From Halobacteriales archaeon (GTDB lineage: Archaea > Thermoplasmatota > SW-10-69-26 > JACQPN01 > JAIVGT01), in assembly GCA_020201485.1 (NCBI GenBank), contig JAIVGT010000097.1, positions 1 to 5,582 of the forward strand: 5,582 nucleotides of DNA, written 5' to 3'. The notes below the pieces were generated by a model that was not told the origin of the DNA, ran no database searches, and worked only from the letters and a program-made list of their open reading frames with translations. Shown piece after piece: positions 1 through 5,446 of this stretch (its first letter is position 1; each line of letters begins with the position of its first letter). The translations under genes were made by a program, and so were the position numbers.

Positions 1-1
1 G

Positions 2-217
2 GGTGGACAGCGGGGCGGCGGCATGCAGGGCGGCCAGCAGGGCGGCCAGCAGGGCGGCTCGCAGGGCGGCCAGCAGGGCGGCTCGCAGGGCGGCTCGCAG
101 GGTCAGGGCGGGCAGAGCCAGGGTGGCCAGGGCGGACAGTCCAGCCAAGGCGGGAGCCAAGGCCAGCAGGGCATGCAGGGGAAGGGCCAGCAGCGGAAGG
201 ACACGGAGAACCAGTAG
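2..217 (+). CDS. C-terminal tail of a Gly/Gln/Ser-rich protein (5' end outside window)
   Basis: The frame is open from the left edge and stops at TAG (215-217), so only the last 71 residues are visible and the gene continues upstream. The visible part is low-complexity: repeating GGQQ and GGSQ tetrapeptides, looser Gly/Gln/Ser stretches, then a short charged end (KGQQRKDTENQ). No folded domain, membrane segment or catalytic motif can be seen. An internal ATG at 23 lies inside the repeat run and has no ribosome site, so it is unlikely to be the true start. Gly/Gln-rich tails of this type are usually disordered and occur on surface, nucleic-acid-binding and chaperone proteins. The function cannot be assigned without the upstream part. 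The reading direction is supported by the in-frame repeat code and by a strong hairpin 12 bases after the stop. Confidence 0.6.
   Translation, partial: GGQRGGGMQGGQQGGQQGGSQGGQQGGSQGGSQGQGGQSQGGQGGQSSQGGSQGQQGMQGKGQQRKDTENQ
29..100 (+). repeat. 12-nt tandem repeat, six units, coding GGQQ/GGSQ
   Basis: Six consecutive 12-base units of the form ggcggc(cag or tcg)cag run in frame and encode GGQQ, GGQQ, GGSQ, GGQQ, GGSQ, GGSQ. Units differ almost only at the third codon (CAG or TCG). Near-identity at the DNA level suggests recent expansion by slippage or unequal exchange, and copy number may vary between strains. Degenerate Gly/Gln/Ser sequence continues to about 185. Confidence 0.85.
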
Positions 218-229
218 GCGGTCCACGCC

Positions 230-258
230 CGGCGGGTGGTTCGGCTCGCCACCCGCCG
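230..258 (+). terminator. Perfect 10-bp hairpin after the Gly/Gln gene
   Basis: The arm CGGCGGGTGG (230-239) is exactly complementary to CCACCCGCCG (249-258) around a 9-base loop, TTCGGCTCG. It begins 12 bases after the TAG stop, where a transcription end would be expected. There is no T-run after the 3' arm, so this is not a canonical intrinsic terminator. It could instead protect the 3' end of the transcript or act with a termination factor. Confidence 0.5.
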
Positions 259-587
259 CGGCGACGTCATGCTGCATTTCTGCGGCGCGAGCACCCCGTG
301 GGCGTTGCGCGTGCCGCACCCCGAAAGACAAACGCTCGCCGCGCGACGAACGCCAGGCTCACGATGGAGGGCGCGAACTCTGCGGCAGGCGCTGGAGCTT
401 CTGCGGCACGCTGTCCGCATGCCCGCCCCCCGGCTTCGCGCGGGCGGCGCCTCGGTTCCCCCCACAGCCCCCCTCTCGACGGGCGATGGGACCTTGTTGG
501 CGCGGCGAGGAGGGCAAGCGATGGGGGGAGCACGCGACCGGCCTGGCTGACCATTCAGTCGTAGCGTTCCACCAGAGAAGTTGAGGC
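259..587. other. Long intergenic stretch, no gene recognised
   Basis: About 330 bases follow the hairpin with no credible coding region. Open frames exist on both strands but have arginine/alanine/proline-rich, unconvincing translations that change character with frame, as expected of GC-rich noncoding DNA. No tRNA or other RNA fold is apparent. Slightly AT-richer patches sit at 271-281 and 549-570; the second is 40-60 bases ahead of the repeat-protein start and is the best place for its promoter, but no clear promoter motif can be read. C-runs occur around 424-475. Confidence 0.5.
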
Positions 588-599
588 GTGCGCGCGCCC

Positions 600-603
600 G
601 GAG
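600..603 (+). promoter_or_regulatory. Ribosome binding site GGAG for the repeat-protein gene
   Basis: GGAG lies 8 bases ahead of the ATG at 612, a normal spacing. This site, with a signal peptide beginning directly at that ATG, decides the start over the in-frame GTG at 588, whose only purine-rich upstream element (TTGAGG) is a single base from it. Confidence 0.5.
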
Positions 604-611
604 CCTCCTCC

Positions 612-1548
612 ATGGCCCGCAGCTTCGCGCCCCGCATCGCCCTGCCCTTGAGCCTCGCCGCCATCATGCTCGCGAGCCCCATCGCCGCGGCGGCGTGGAC
701 CACGACCGAGGTCTCCCGCTTCCAGCAGTGGAACGGTTGGGACATCGCCGTGGGCGACGGGGACCGCGACGGCAAGGCGGACGTGTACGCGCCCGCGCAC
801 GACCTGTGGCAGGTGCGGCTGGAGAGCGGTGCCTGGGTGAAGAACCTCGTCGGCACGGCCGGCAGCGACGAGATCCTCAGCGTGGCCGTGGGCGACGCGA
901 ACCGCGATGGCCTCGCGGACGTCGTCGCCGGCGACGACGACGGGCACGTGTGGCGCTTCGCCTGGAACGGCACGGAGTGGCTGCGCCGCGGCCCCATCGC
1001 CACCCTCGGCTCGCAGCCGGGCGACGACGTGGTGAGCGTCACCGTCGGCGACGCGGACAACGACGGCCAGCGCGAGGTCTACGCCCTGAAACGCACGCCG
1101 ACCGAGAACGGGCCCAACCCGCCGCCCGGCCAGCCGGGCAAGATCTACAGGATCAGCTTCGTCAACGGGACGTGGCAGAAGGCCGTCCTCACCCGGCAAG
1201 CTCGAGGTGTACGCGGTCGCCGGCGTGGAGATGCATCGCTACGTCATGCACGACACGTGGGTGCGCGAGCTGGCGGGCACGACGACGAACGTCGCCCTGG
1301 CCGACGTCACGTTCCAGGACGTGGACGGCGACGGCAACCAGGAGGCGTACGTCATCGCCTGGGCCAACGGGCACCTGTACCGCATGCGCTTCGACGGCTC
1401 CTGGCATCTCGACGACCTGGGCGGCGCCGGCACCTACGGCCTGGCCGTGGCCGCGGGCGACGCGGACCTCGACGGGCATCGCGAGGTGTACACGCTCAGC
1501 GTCGGCGTGCCCGGCAGTTACAACGCCGCGTACCGCTGGAAGCCCTGA
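612..1548 (+). pseudogene. Secreted FG-GAP/VCBS-like repeat protein, frame broken by an apparent internal deletion
   Basis: The translation from ATG 612 begins with a signal peptide: basic MARSFAPR, a hydrophobic stretch, and an Ala-rich end near residue 28. It then carries repeats of about 46-52 residues, each holding a calcium-loop-like motif: DGDRDG (residues 49-54), DANRDG (95-100), DADNDG (147-152), then DVDGDG and DADLDG after the break. Such repeats build beta-propeller-like extracellular proteins; ligand and role are unknown. The frame starting at 612 makes sense to about TWQKAVLT (1191-1193). Sense then resumes in another frame with GKLEVYAVAG from 1195 and ends at TGA 1546-1548. GKLEVYA matches the second half of a repeat motif (compare DGKADVYA, DGQREVYA), so its first half is missing. 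This is either a real pseudogene or an assembly error. In the original frame, translation would run as unrelated Arg-rich sequence to 1673. It converges on the MBL gene 87 bases away. Confidence 0.8.
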
Positions 1549-1635
1549 GCGGAGGCGCGCCCTTGCCCCATCCGGCGCGGGCACCGCCGCGTGGGCCCCC
1601 GGACGCGACGCGCCCCTGGCTCCCGGACGCCGGGT

Positions 1636-2397
1636 TCACACGCGCAGCCCGGCGTGCTCCTTCGCCGCCGTGACCGGGCACAGGCACTCCTTCTGCGCCT
1701 GCGCCACGCTCAGCCCGGCGTCGAGGTAGTACATGATGTGCGTCAGGGCCAGCGCCCGGCAGTTCGCCTTCGCCGCCACCTGCCCGGCCTGGGCCGCGGT
1801 GAGGTGCGCGTGGAGCTGGCGGCGGTTGAACTCCGCGTCCCCCACGCCCTCCTGGAGCGTCGCTTCGCACAGGAAGAGCTGCGCGTCGCGCGCCAGGTCC
1901 GCGAGCTGCGGGCAGAGCCGGGTGTCGCTGCTGTAGGCCAGGGTGCGCCGCGCCGCCTCGACGGTGCAGCCGAAGCTGGGCACGTTGTGCTCCATGGCGC
2001 GCGGCGTGACGCGGAACGGGCCGGCCTTGATGGGCGCGTCCGGCTCGTACTCGCGCAGGTCGAGCGCGCTGCGGTACACGCCGGGATTGCTGCTCAGCAG
2101 GTCGAACCACTTGTCGAGCTTCGCCTTCGCTCCGGGCGGCGCGTGCACGGTCAGCGGCGCGAACTTCGTGCGCTGCAGGAGGAGCGGGTACAGGTCGCTG
2201 AAGTGGTCCGGATGGAGGTGGCTGATGTACACCGCGTCCACGCGCTGCAGGGGCACGTACCGGGCCAGGTTGCCCAGCACGCCGTTGCCGCAATCGAGGA
2301 GGAGGCTCGTGCTGCCTTCCTGGACCAGGTACCCGCTGCCGGCGCCGCCCGGCCCGGGCACGCCGCCCGCCGCCACCCCGAGGGGGATGAGGTGCAC
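1636..2397 (-). CDS. MBL-fold metallo-hydrolase, RNase Z/YhfI-like
   Basis: This 253-residue protein is full length for the small single-domain RNase Z-like (ElaC/YhfI-type) branch of the metallo-beta-lactamase superfamily. Visible metal-site elements in order are SHLHPDH at 59-65 (His60, His62, Asp64, His65), His137 in MEHNVPSFG, Asp158 in YSSDT, and His220 in ALTHI. The family's late helix signature HAHLTAAQAG is at 196-205. The N-terminus, with GSGYLV and LLLDCGNGVLGNLARY, matches the fold's first strands. A dinuclear zinc hydrolase in the cytoplasm is expected. The substrate is uncertain: it lacks the long exosite arm of tRNA-processing RNase Z, so tRNA 3' processing should not be assumed, and a phosphodiester or thioester substrate is possible. 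GTG at 2397 is chosen because the beta-strand LIPLGVAAGGVP begins there. The gene lies 41 bases after the enoyl-CoA hydratase family gene and is likely its operon partner. Confidence 0.9.
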   Translation of the reverse strand: MHLIPLGVAAGGVPGPGGAGSGYLVQEGSTSLLLDCGNGVLGNLARYVPLQRVDAVYISHLHPDHFSDLYPLLLQRTKFAPLTVHAPPGAKAKLDKWFDLLSSNPGVYRSALDLREYEPDAPIKAGPFRVTPRAMEHNVPSFGCTVEAARRTLAYSSDTRLCPQLADLARDAQLFLCEATLQEGVGDAEFNRRQLHAHLTAAQAGQVAAKANCRALALTHIMYYLDAGLSVAQAQKECLCPVTAAKEHAGLRV

Positions 2398-2438
2398 GGC
2401 GCGCGACCCCCGGCTGCGGGCTTCAGGTTTGCGGCAGG

Positions 2439-3221
2439 TCAGCCGAACCGGGGCGCGCGCTTCTCCCCGAAGGCGCGCAGGCCCTCGGCGAAGTCGGCCT
2501 CGCCCGCGCTGGCGCGGTTCCACTTCCGCTCCAGGCCGAGCTGCGCTGCCAAGCTCCGGGCAGGACGCTCCGCGAGGAGCTGCTTCGTCCGCGCCGCCGC
2601 CGCCTGAGGCAACGCGGCGAGGCGCTCCGCCACCGCCAGGGCCTGCACGCCGAGCTCGTCCGCCGGCACGACGCGGTGCAGCAGGCCCAGCTCCAGCGCG
2701 CGGGGCGCGTCCACGGCCTCGTCGAGGAGGAGCAGCTCGCGCGCCCGGGCCGGGCCGACGATGCGCGGCAGGAGCCAGGTCACGCCGCCGTCGGGCACGA
2801 CGCCCAACGCGAGGTACGCGGTCTTGAACCGCGCGTGCTCGCTGCCCAGGCGCAGGTCGCAGGCCAGGGCCAGGCCATACCCTCCTCCCGCCACCGCCCC
2901 GTTCACGGCGCAGAGCGTCGGCTTCGGCATCGTGTGCAGCAGCCGGACCGTGGGATGCAGGTGCTCCGTGAGGCTGGCGAAGAGCTCCGGGGCCTGGCCG
3001 CGCTCCTGCGCGGCGCGCATGGCCTTCGCGTCCCCGCCCGCGCAGAACGCTTTCCCCGTCGCGGTCAGCAGCAGGCAGCGCACGCTCCCATCGCGCGCCG
3101 CGGCGCGCACCTTGGCGTGCAGCTCCTCGGCCATCGGGGCGTCGAAGGCGTTGGACCGCTCCGGCTTGTCCAGGGTCAGGACCTGCACCGGGCCCACGCG
3201 TTCCGCGCGCACCGCGTCCAT
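2439..3221 (-). CDS. Enoyl-CoA hydratase/isomerase family protein (PaaG-like, without the two catalytic Glu)
   Basis: The 260-residue length is typical of crotonase-fold enzymes, which act on acyl-CoA thioesters in the cytoplasm. Clear signatures are LDKPERSNAFD near the N-terminus, the first oxyanion-hole loop FCAGGD (59-64), and the second block NGAVAGGGYGLALACDLR (107-124). In classical enoyl-CoA hydratase the catalytic glutamates lie in GGGCELA and in QPEILLG. Here the equivalent positions are Gly116 and Tyr136, so simple hydration is unlikely. Instead it carries GVVPDGGVTWLLPRIVG (140-156), resembling the VPDSGGTW segment of PaaG-type isomerases, in which that Asp (here Asp144) is catalytic. 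A double-bond or ring isomerase, or another thioester reaction, is therefore more likely. The ATG at 3221 gives a normal N-terminus, though no strong ribosome site precedes it. It sits 30 bases after the nuclease-like gene and 41 before the MBL gene. Confidence 0.9.
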   Translation of the reverse strand: MDAVRAERVGPVQVLTLDKPERSNAFDAPMAEELHAKVRAAARDGSVRCLLLTATGKAFCAGGDAKAMRAAQERGQAPELFASLTEHLHPTVRLLHTMPKPTLCAVNGAVAGGGYGLALACDLRLGSEHARFKTAYLALGVVPDGGVTWLLPRIVGPARARELLLLDEAVDAPRALELGLLHRVVPADELGVQALAVAERLAALPQAAAARTKQLLAERPARSLAAQLGLERKWNRASAGEADFAEGLRAFGEKRAPRFG

Positions 3222-3251
3222 GGCGCTGCATCGCGCCCGGGGGCAAGAACG

Positions 3252-4649
3252 CTACGCCTGCGCCGCGCGCAGCGCCCGGCCCAGCTCGTGCACGTCGTCC
3301 AGGACGCGCAGCTTGAGGTCGTCGAGCATGCCGCGCACGGCGTCGATGTTCTTGGCTGCGCCCGTGAGGTTCGTCTTCATCGCCTGGACCGCCTCCAGGT
3401 GCCGGGCGATGGCGTCGAGCCGGCCGAGGACGTGCTCCGCGTCCAGGCGGGCCTCGCGCCGGCCGGCGCGGGCCACGACGAGCGCGCGCGCCAGCATGTA
3501 CGCGACCTGGAGCGCGAGCGGGTCGGGCTGCTCCTTGTCCAGGGCGACGAGGATCTTGTCCGGGGCGATGTAGCGGAGCGGGGCGAAGGGCGCGGCGTGC
3601 TCCTGCTCCACGACGGCGATGGCGAAGTGCGCGGCGCGGTTCTGCCGGGCCTCGTCCAGCTCCTTGGGCAGGCTGCGCTTCCCGCTGAGCGTCACGTCCT
3701 TGTCCTTGCACTCGACGACGATGCGCTGGCCTTGGGCCGCGTCCGGGTCGAGGTGCACGAGCAGGTCGCCGACGTCGCCGAGCGGGCCCTTGTCCTTGCC
3801 GACGTGCTCCACGCGGTCGCCGTGCGGGGCGGCGATGCCGTCGAGCAGGCCCAGGACCTGCTCCTCGAAGTCCAGGCCCTTGGCGTGGCCGTGCTCGTGC
3901 TCCTCGCGCACCGCGGCCTGCACGCCCAGGTCGAGGCGGAGCTGCTGCAGCTCGGCGCGCAGGTCGCGCTTCAGCTCCCAGAGGGCGCTGCCTTCCCGCT
4001 GCGGGTCGAAGCGCGCCTCGAGGTCGCGCTTGAGCTGGCCGAGGGGGGTGCGGGCGTCCTCCGGATCGAGGATGCGGTACAAGCGCCCTGCTTCCGGGCC
4101 GAACTCGTGGTCCAGGGCCTGGCGCAGCGTGCCGCGCTCGCCGAGGAACTGCTCCATCGTGCGCTGGAACGCCCCGTCCTCGCCCAGGTTGCGCTCCATG
4201 CTGCGCTGGAGCTGCCCTTCCGCGCCGAGGAACTCGTCGAACACGGCCTCGAACCGGCCCCCTTCGCCGAAGAAGCCCTGGAGCTTGCGGTCCATCACGC
4301 CTTGCTCCCCGAGGTGCGCGGCCAGGGAGCGCTGCACCTCGCCCTGCGGGCCGAAGTAGCGCTCCAGCTCCGCGCCGAACGCGCGGCGCATGCGCTCGAA
4401 CTCCTTCTCCACGTGGTCGGCCTTGGCCGCGACGCGCGCGTCACGCAGGGCGAGGCAGCCGACCTTCAGCGCGCGCAGGGCGAGCTCGCCGCGCTGCTCC
4501 TCCGGGATGTCCTCGAAGAAGCCCAGGACGTCGCCGTCGGTGACGCTGGCGTCGAGGTGGACGGTGCGCGTCGCGGGCTCGATGCGCACGCGGGCGCTGC
4601 GGATGCTGAGCATGGCCAGGACCTTCCCCTGCCAGCGGACGCGGTCCAC
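3252..4649 (-). CDS. Tetradecapeptide-repeat protein with PD-(D/E)XK nuclease-like domain
   Basis: This 465-residue protein has three parts. Residues 1-90 are a mixed alpha/beta N-terminal region rich in charged helices. Residues 99-196 are seven consecutive units of exactly 14 residues with the pattern [F/L]GxxGxxxxx(hydrophobic)xxx, for example LGEQGVMDRKLQGF and LGAEGQLQRSMERN; a related heptad-like helix runs to about 250. Residues 256-370 look like a restriction-endonuclease fold: helix KGLDFEEQVLGLL (Glu262/263), GDVGDLLVHLD with Asp295, then strand RIVVECKDK giving Glu313-x-Lys315, and helix ELDEARQNRAAHFAIAVV. The C-terminal 90 residues are helical, including AMKTNLTGAAKNIDAVRGML. The layout, helical rod plus nuclease core, resembles RmuC-like proteins in outline only. 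DNA cleavage or DNA end handling is inferred, not shown. GTG 4649 is the only usual start before the conserved-looking region except ATG 4613 (residue 13). A GGAG (4653-4656) sits 3 bases ahead of GTG, which is rather close. No signal peptide is seen. Confidence 0.8.
   Translation of the reverse strand: MDRVRWQGKVLAMLSIRSARVRIEPATRTVHLDASVTDGDVLGFFEDIPEEQRGELALRALKVGCLALRDARVAAKADHVEKEFERMRRAFGAELERYFGPQGEVQRSLAAHLGEQGVMDRKLQGFFGEGGRFEAVFDEFLGAEGQLQRSMERNLGEDGAFQRTMEQFLGERGTLRQALDHEFGPEAGRLYRILDPEDARTPLGQLKRDLEARFDPQREGSALWELKRDLRAELQQLRLDLGVQAAVREEHEHGHAKGLDFEEQVLGLLDGIAAPHGDRVEHVGKDKGPLGDVGDLLVHLDPDAAQGQRIVVECKDKDVTLSGKRSLPKELDEARQNRAAHFAIAVVEQEHAAPFAPLRYIAPDKILVALDKEQPDPLALQVAYMLARALVVARAGRREARLDAEHVLGRLDAIARHLEAVQAMKTNLTGAAKNIDAVRGMLDDLKLRVLDDVHELGRALRAAQA
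4062..4355 (-). repeat. Seven 14-residue (42-nt) protein repeats
   Basis: This is the coding span for residues 99-196 of the nuclease-like protein. Every unit is exactly 14 residues, starts with F or L followed by G, and has Gly at position 5 in six of the seven units (the last has Ala there and Gly at 6). Position 11 is hydrophobic (L, L, F, M, M, L, I). The DNA has diverged between units, so this is an old, selected protein repeat rather than recent slippage. Confidence 0.85.
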
Positions 4650-4700
4650 CGGCTCCAGGGGCTCCTGGGGCGTGAAGGAAGAAGCCGGTTGCTTGAGGAA

Positions 4701-4719
4701 GTTCGAAAAGGAATCGAAC
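4701..4719. promoter_or_regulatory. Spaced inverted repeat GTTCGA-N7-TCGAAC
   Basis: GTTCGA (4701-4706) and TCGAAC (4714-4719) are perfect inverted copies separated by 7 bases (AAAGGAA). They lie in the most AT-rich patch of this part of the window, 52-70 bases ahead of the nuclease-like gene's GTG. This is a plausible operator or promoter site for the three-gene group downstream on the minus strand. No known regulator is recognised, and a 6-bp arm could occur by chance. Confidence 0.35.
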
Positions 4720-4723
4720 GAGT

Positions 4724-4742
4724 GGCCGCCTGGCCGGCGGCC
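4724..4742 (-). terminator. Hairpin after the 143-residue exported protein gene
   Basis: GGCCGCC (4724-4730) pairs exactly with GGCGGCC (4736-4742) across a 5-base loop. On the minus strand it starts 9 bases after the TGA of the exported-protein gene and is followed by a T-rich stretch (ACTCGTTCGATTCCTTTTCG), though not an uninterrupted T-run. A weak intrinsic terminator separating that gene from the nuclease-like gene is likely. Confidence 0.5.
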
Positions 4743-4751
4743 TGCCTGCCC

Positions 4752-5183
4752 TCAGGACTCGTACTGCGCGAGCAGCCGCTGGTACTGCGGGCTGAGCTCG
4801 GCGAACATGCCGGCCGGGAGGGCGGCGTGCACGACCATGGCCTCGCCGCTGCGCTCGATGTCGTACTTCAGCACGGGCACGTCGTACTTGTCCAGCGCGT
4901 ACTGCACGGCGTGCTGGATGTCCGCGTCGCTGGGGGCGGGGTGCACGCTGCCGCGGAGGACAAGGCTCGTCGTGACCGGCAGTTCGTACAGGTCGCCGTC
5001 GGCCAGGTAGACGTCGTACGCCTGCGCGCCGGCCCGGACCGGGAAGCTCTTGTCGAAGACGAAGTGGTGGTGCACGCCCACGGCCTGCCCGACCTGCTCG
5101 CCGAACTGCGGCACGACGACCGCGGCCAGGCTGGGCGCGGCGAACACAGCGCCGAGGATGGCGAGGATGACGAGTCCTTTCAT
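4752..5183 (-). CDS. Small exported or membrane-anchored protein of unknown family
   Basis: The 143-residue protein begins MKGLVILAILGAVFAAPSLAA, a short Lys-led hydrophobic segment ending in a small-residue cleavage-like site near residue 20-21, so it is probably secreted or held by an N-terminal anchor. The mature part is about 120 residues of mixed alpha/beta character. It has a triple His (38-40, VHHHFVF), a DVYLADGDLYELPVTTSLVLRG strand region and a helix-strand C-terminus (IQHAVQYALDKYDVPVLKYDIE). No cysteine, catalytic motif or named domain is recognised. The His cluster could bind metal, but only as a guess. The ATG at 5183 is fixed by the signal peptide; a GGGAG (5187-5191) precedes it by 3 bases. 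The start is 263 bases from the rhodanese stop, with several inverted repeats between, suggesting its own promoter. Its coding frame and export signal are clear; its function is not. Confidence 0.75.
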   Translation of the reverse strand: MKGLVILAILGAVFAAPSLAAVVVPQFGEQVGQAVGVHHHFVFDKSFPVRAGAQAYDVYLADGDLYELPVTTSLVLRGSVHPAPSDADIQHAVQYALDKYDVPVLKYDIERSGEAMVVHAALPAGMFAELSPQYQRLLAQYES

Positions 5184-5242
5184 GCGCTCCCGACCCTGAC
5201 GAGGCCTCGGGGGGTCTTGAACTCATCCGTAGGAGGGTTGAA

Positions 5243-5257
5243 GTGACACCGTGTCAC
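5243..5257. promoter_or_regulatory. 15-bp palindrome GTGACAC-N-GTGTCAC, operator candidate
   Basis: GTGACAC (5243-5249) and GTGTCAC (5251-5257) are perfect inverted copies around a single central base. The site lies 60-74 bases upstream of the exported-protein ATG, a usual position for a dimeric transcription factor to control the promoter. The tight symmetry with one central base looks more like a protein binding site than an RNA terminator, because the loop would be too small to fold well. The regulator is unknown. Confidence 0.5.
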
Positions 5258-5286
5258 CGCGAGCAAGGGTCAACGCAGAGCGGGAG

Positions 5287-5326
5287 GGCGCCCGGCCGTT
5301 CCGAGGCAGGAGGCGGGCCGGGCGCC
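5287..5326 (-). terminator. 11-bp perfect hairpin downstream of the rhodanese gene
   Basis: GGCGCCCGGCC (5287-5297) pairs exactly with GGCCGGGCGCC (5316-5326) across an 18-base loop. On the minus strand it lies about 120 bases after the rhodanese stop. It has no T-run, so termination is inferred from strength and position. It could also be part of a repeat element or an RNA leader of the next gene. Confidence 0.4.
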
Positions 5327-5372
5327 AAGGTCGGAGGCCGAGGGGAGCGAACCTCCAACCACCGCCTCGCCA

Positions 5373-5411
5373 CGCCCCGGCTTGAGCCTTGAGACGGCCT
5401 TGGCCGGGGTG
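5373..5411 (-). terminator. Second hairpin downstream of the rhodanese gene
   Basis: CCCCGGC (5375-5381) pairs with GCCGGGG (5403-5409), extended outward by a G-T wobble and one C-G pair, with a 21-base loop. It starts 36 bases after the rhodanese stop on the minus strand. It is weaker than its neighbour at 5287-5326. Together they make a structured 3' region that may end rhodanese transcription. Confidence 0.35.
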
Positions 5412-5446
5412 CCAAGGATGCGGGGCGCGGCTTCGCTCCCTTGCCA

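Noticed and set aside
521..550. Nine-codon ORF (MGGARDRPG) behind a good GAGGAGGG site at 507-514
   Set aside because: The purine run is attractive, but the peptide is tiny and unremarkable, and such runs are common in this G-rich gap. There is no other support for a leader peptide.
1549..1635. Small hairpin CCCGG-ACG-CCGGG (1622-1634) between the convergent genes
   Set aside because: The 5-bp stem with a 3-base loop and no T-run is what chance gives in GC-rich DNA; not strong enough to call a terminator.
2398..3711. Long upstream extension of the MBL reading frame on the minus strand
   Set aside because: The extension overlaps the enoyl-CoA hydratase family gene in another frame and is Arg/Ala/Gly/Pro-rich. 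Sense protein begins at the GTG at 2397.
2676..5246. 856-codon open frame on the plus strand
   Set aside because: It runs antisense to the enoyl-CoA hydratase family, nuclease-like and exported-protein genes. Its translation is a monotonous Val/Leu/Ala/Glu/Arg/His mix with no domain, as expected opposite GC-rich coding DNA.
5325..5375. tRNA T-arm-like sequence (GGAGGTTCGCTCC on the minus strand)
   Set aside because: The supposed T stem does not pair, and no acceptor, D or anticodon arms can be drawn around it.
5243..5393. Plus-strand ORF starting GTG 5243 behind AGGAGGG (5231-5237)
   Set aside because: The start lies inside the palindrome and the frame runs through the hairpins. The product is Gly/Arg-rich with no protein-like pattern.
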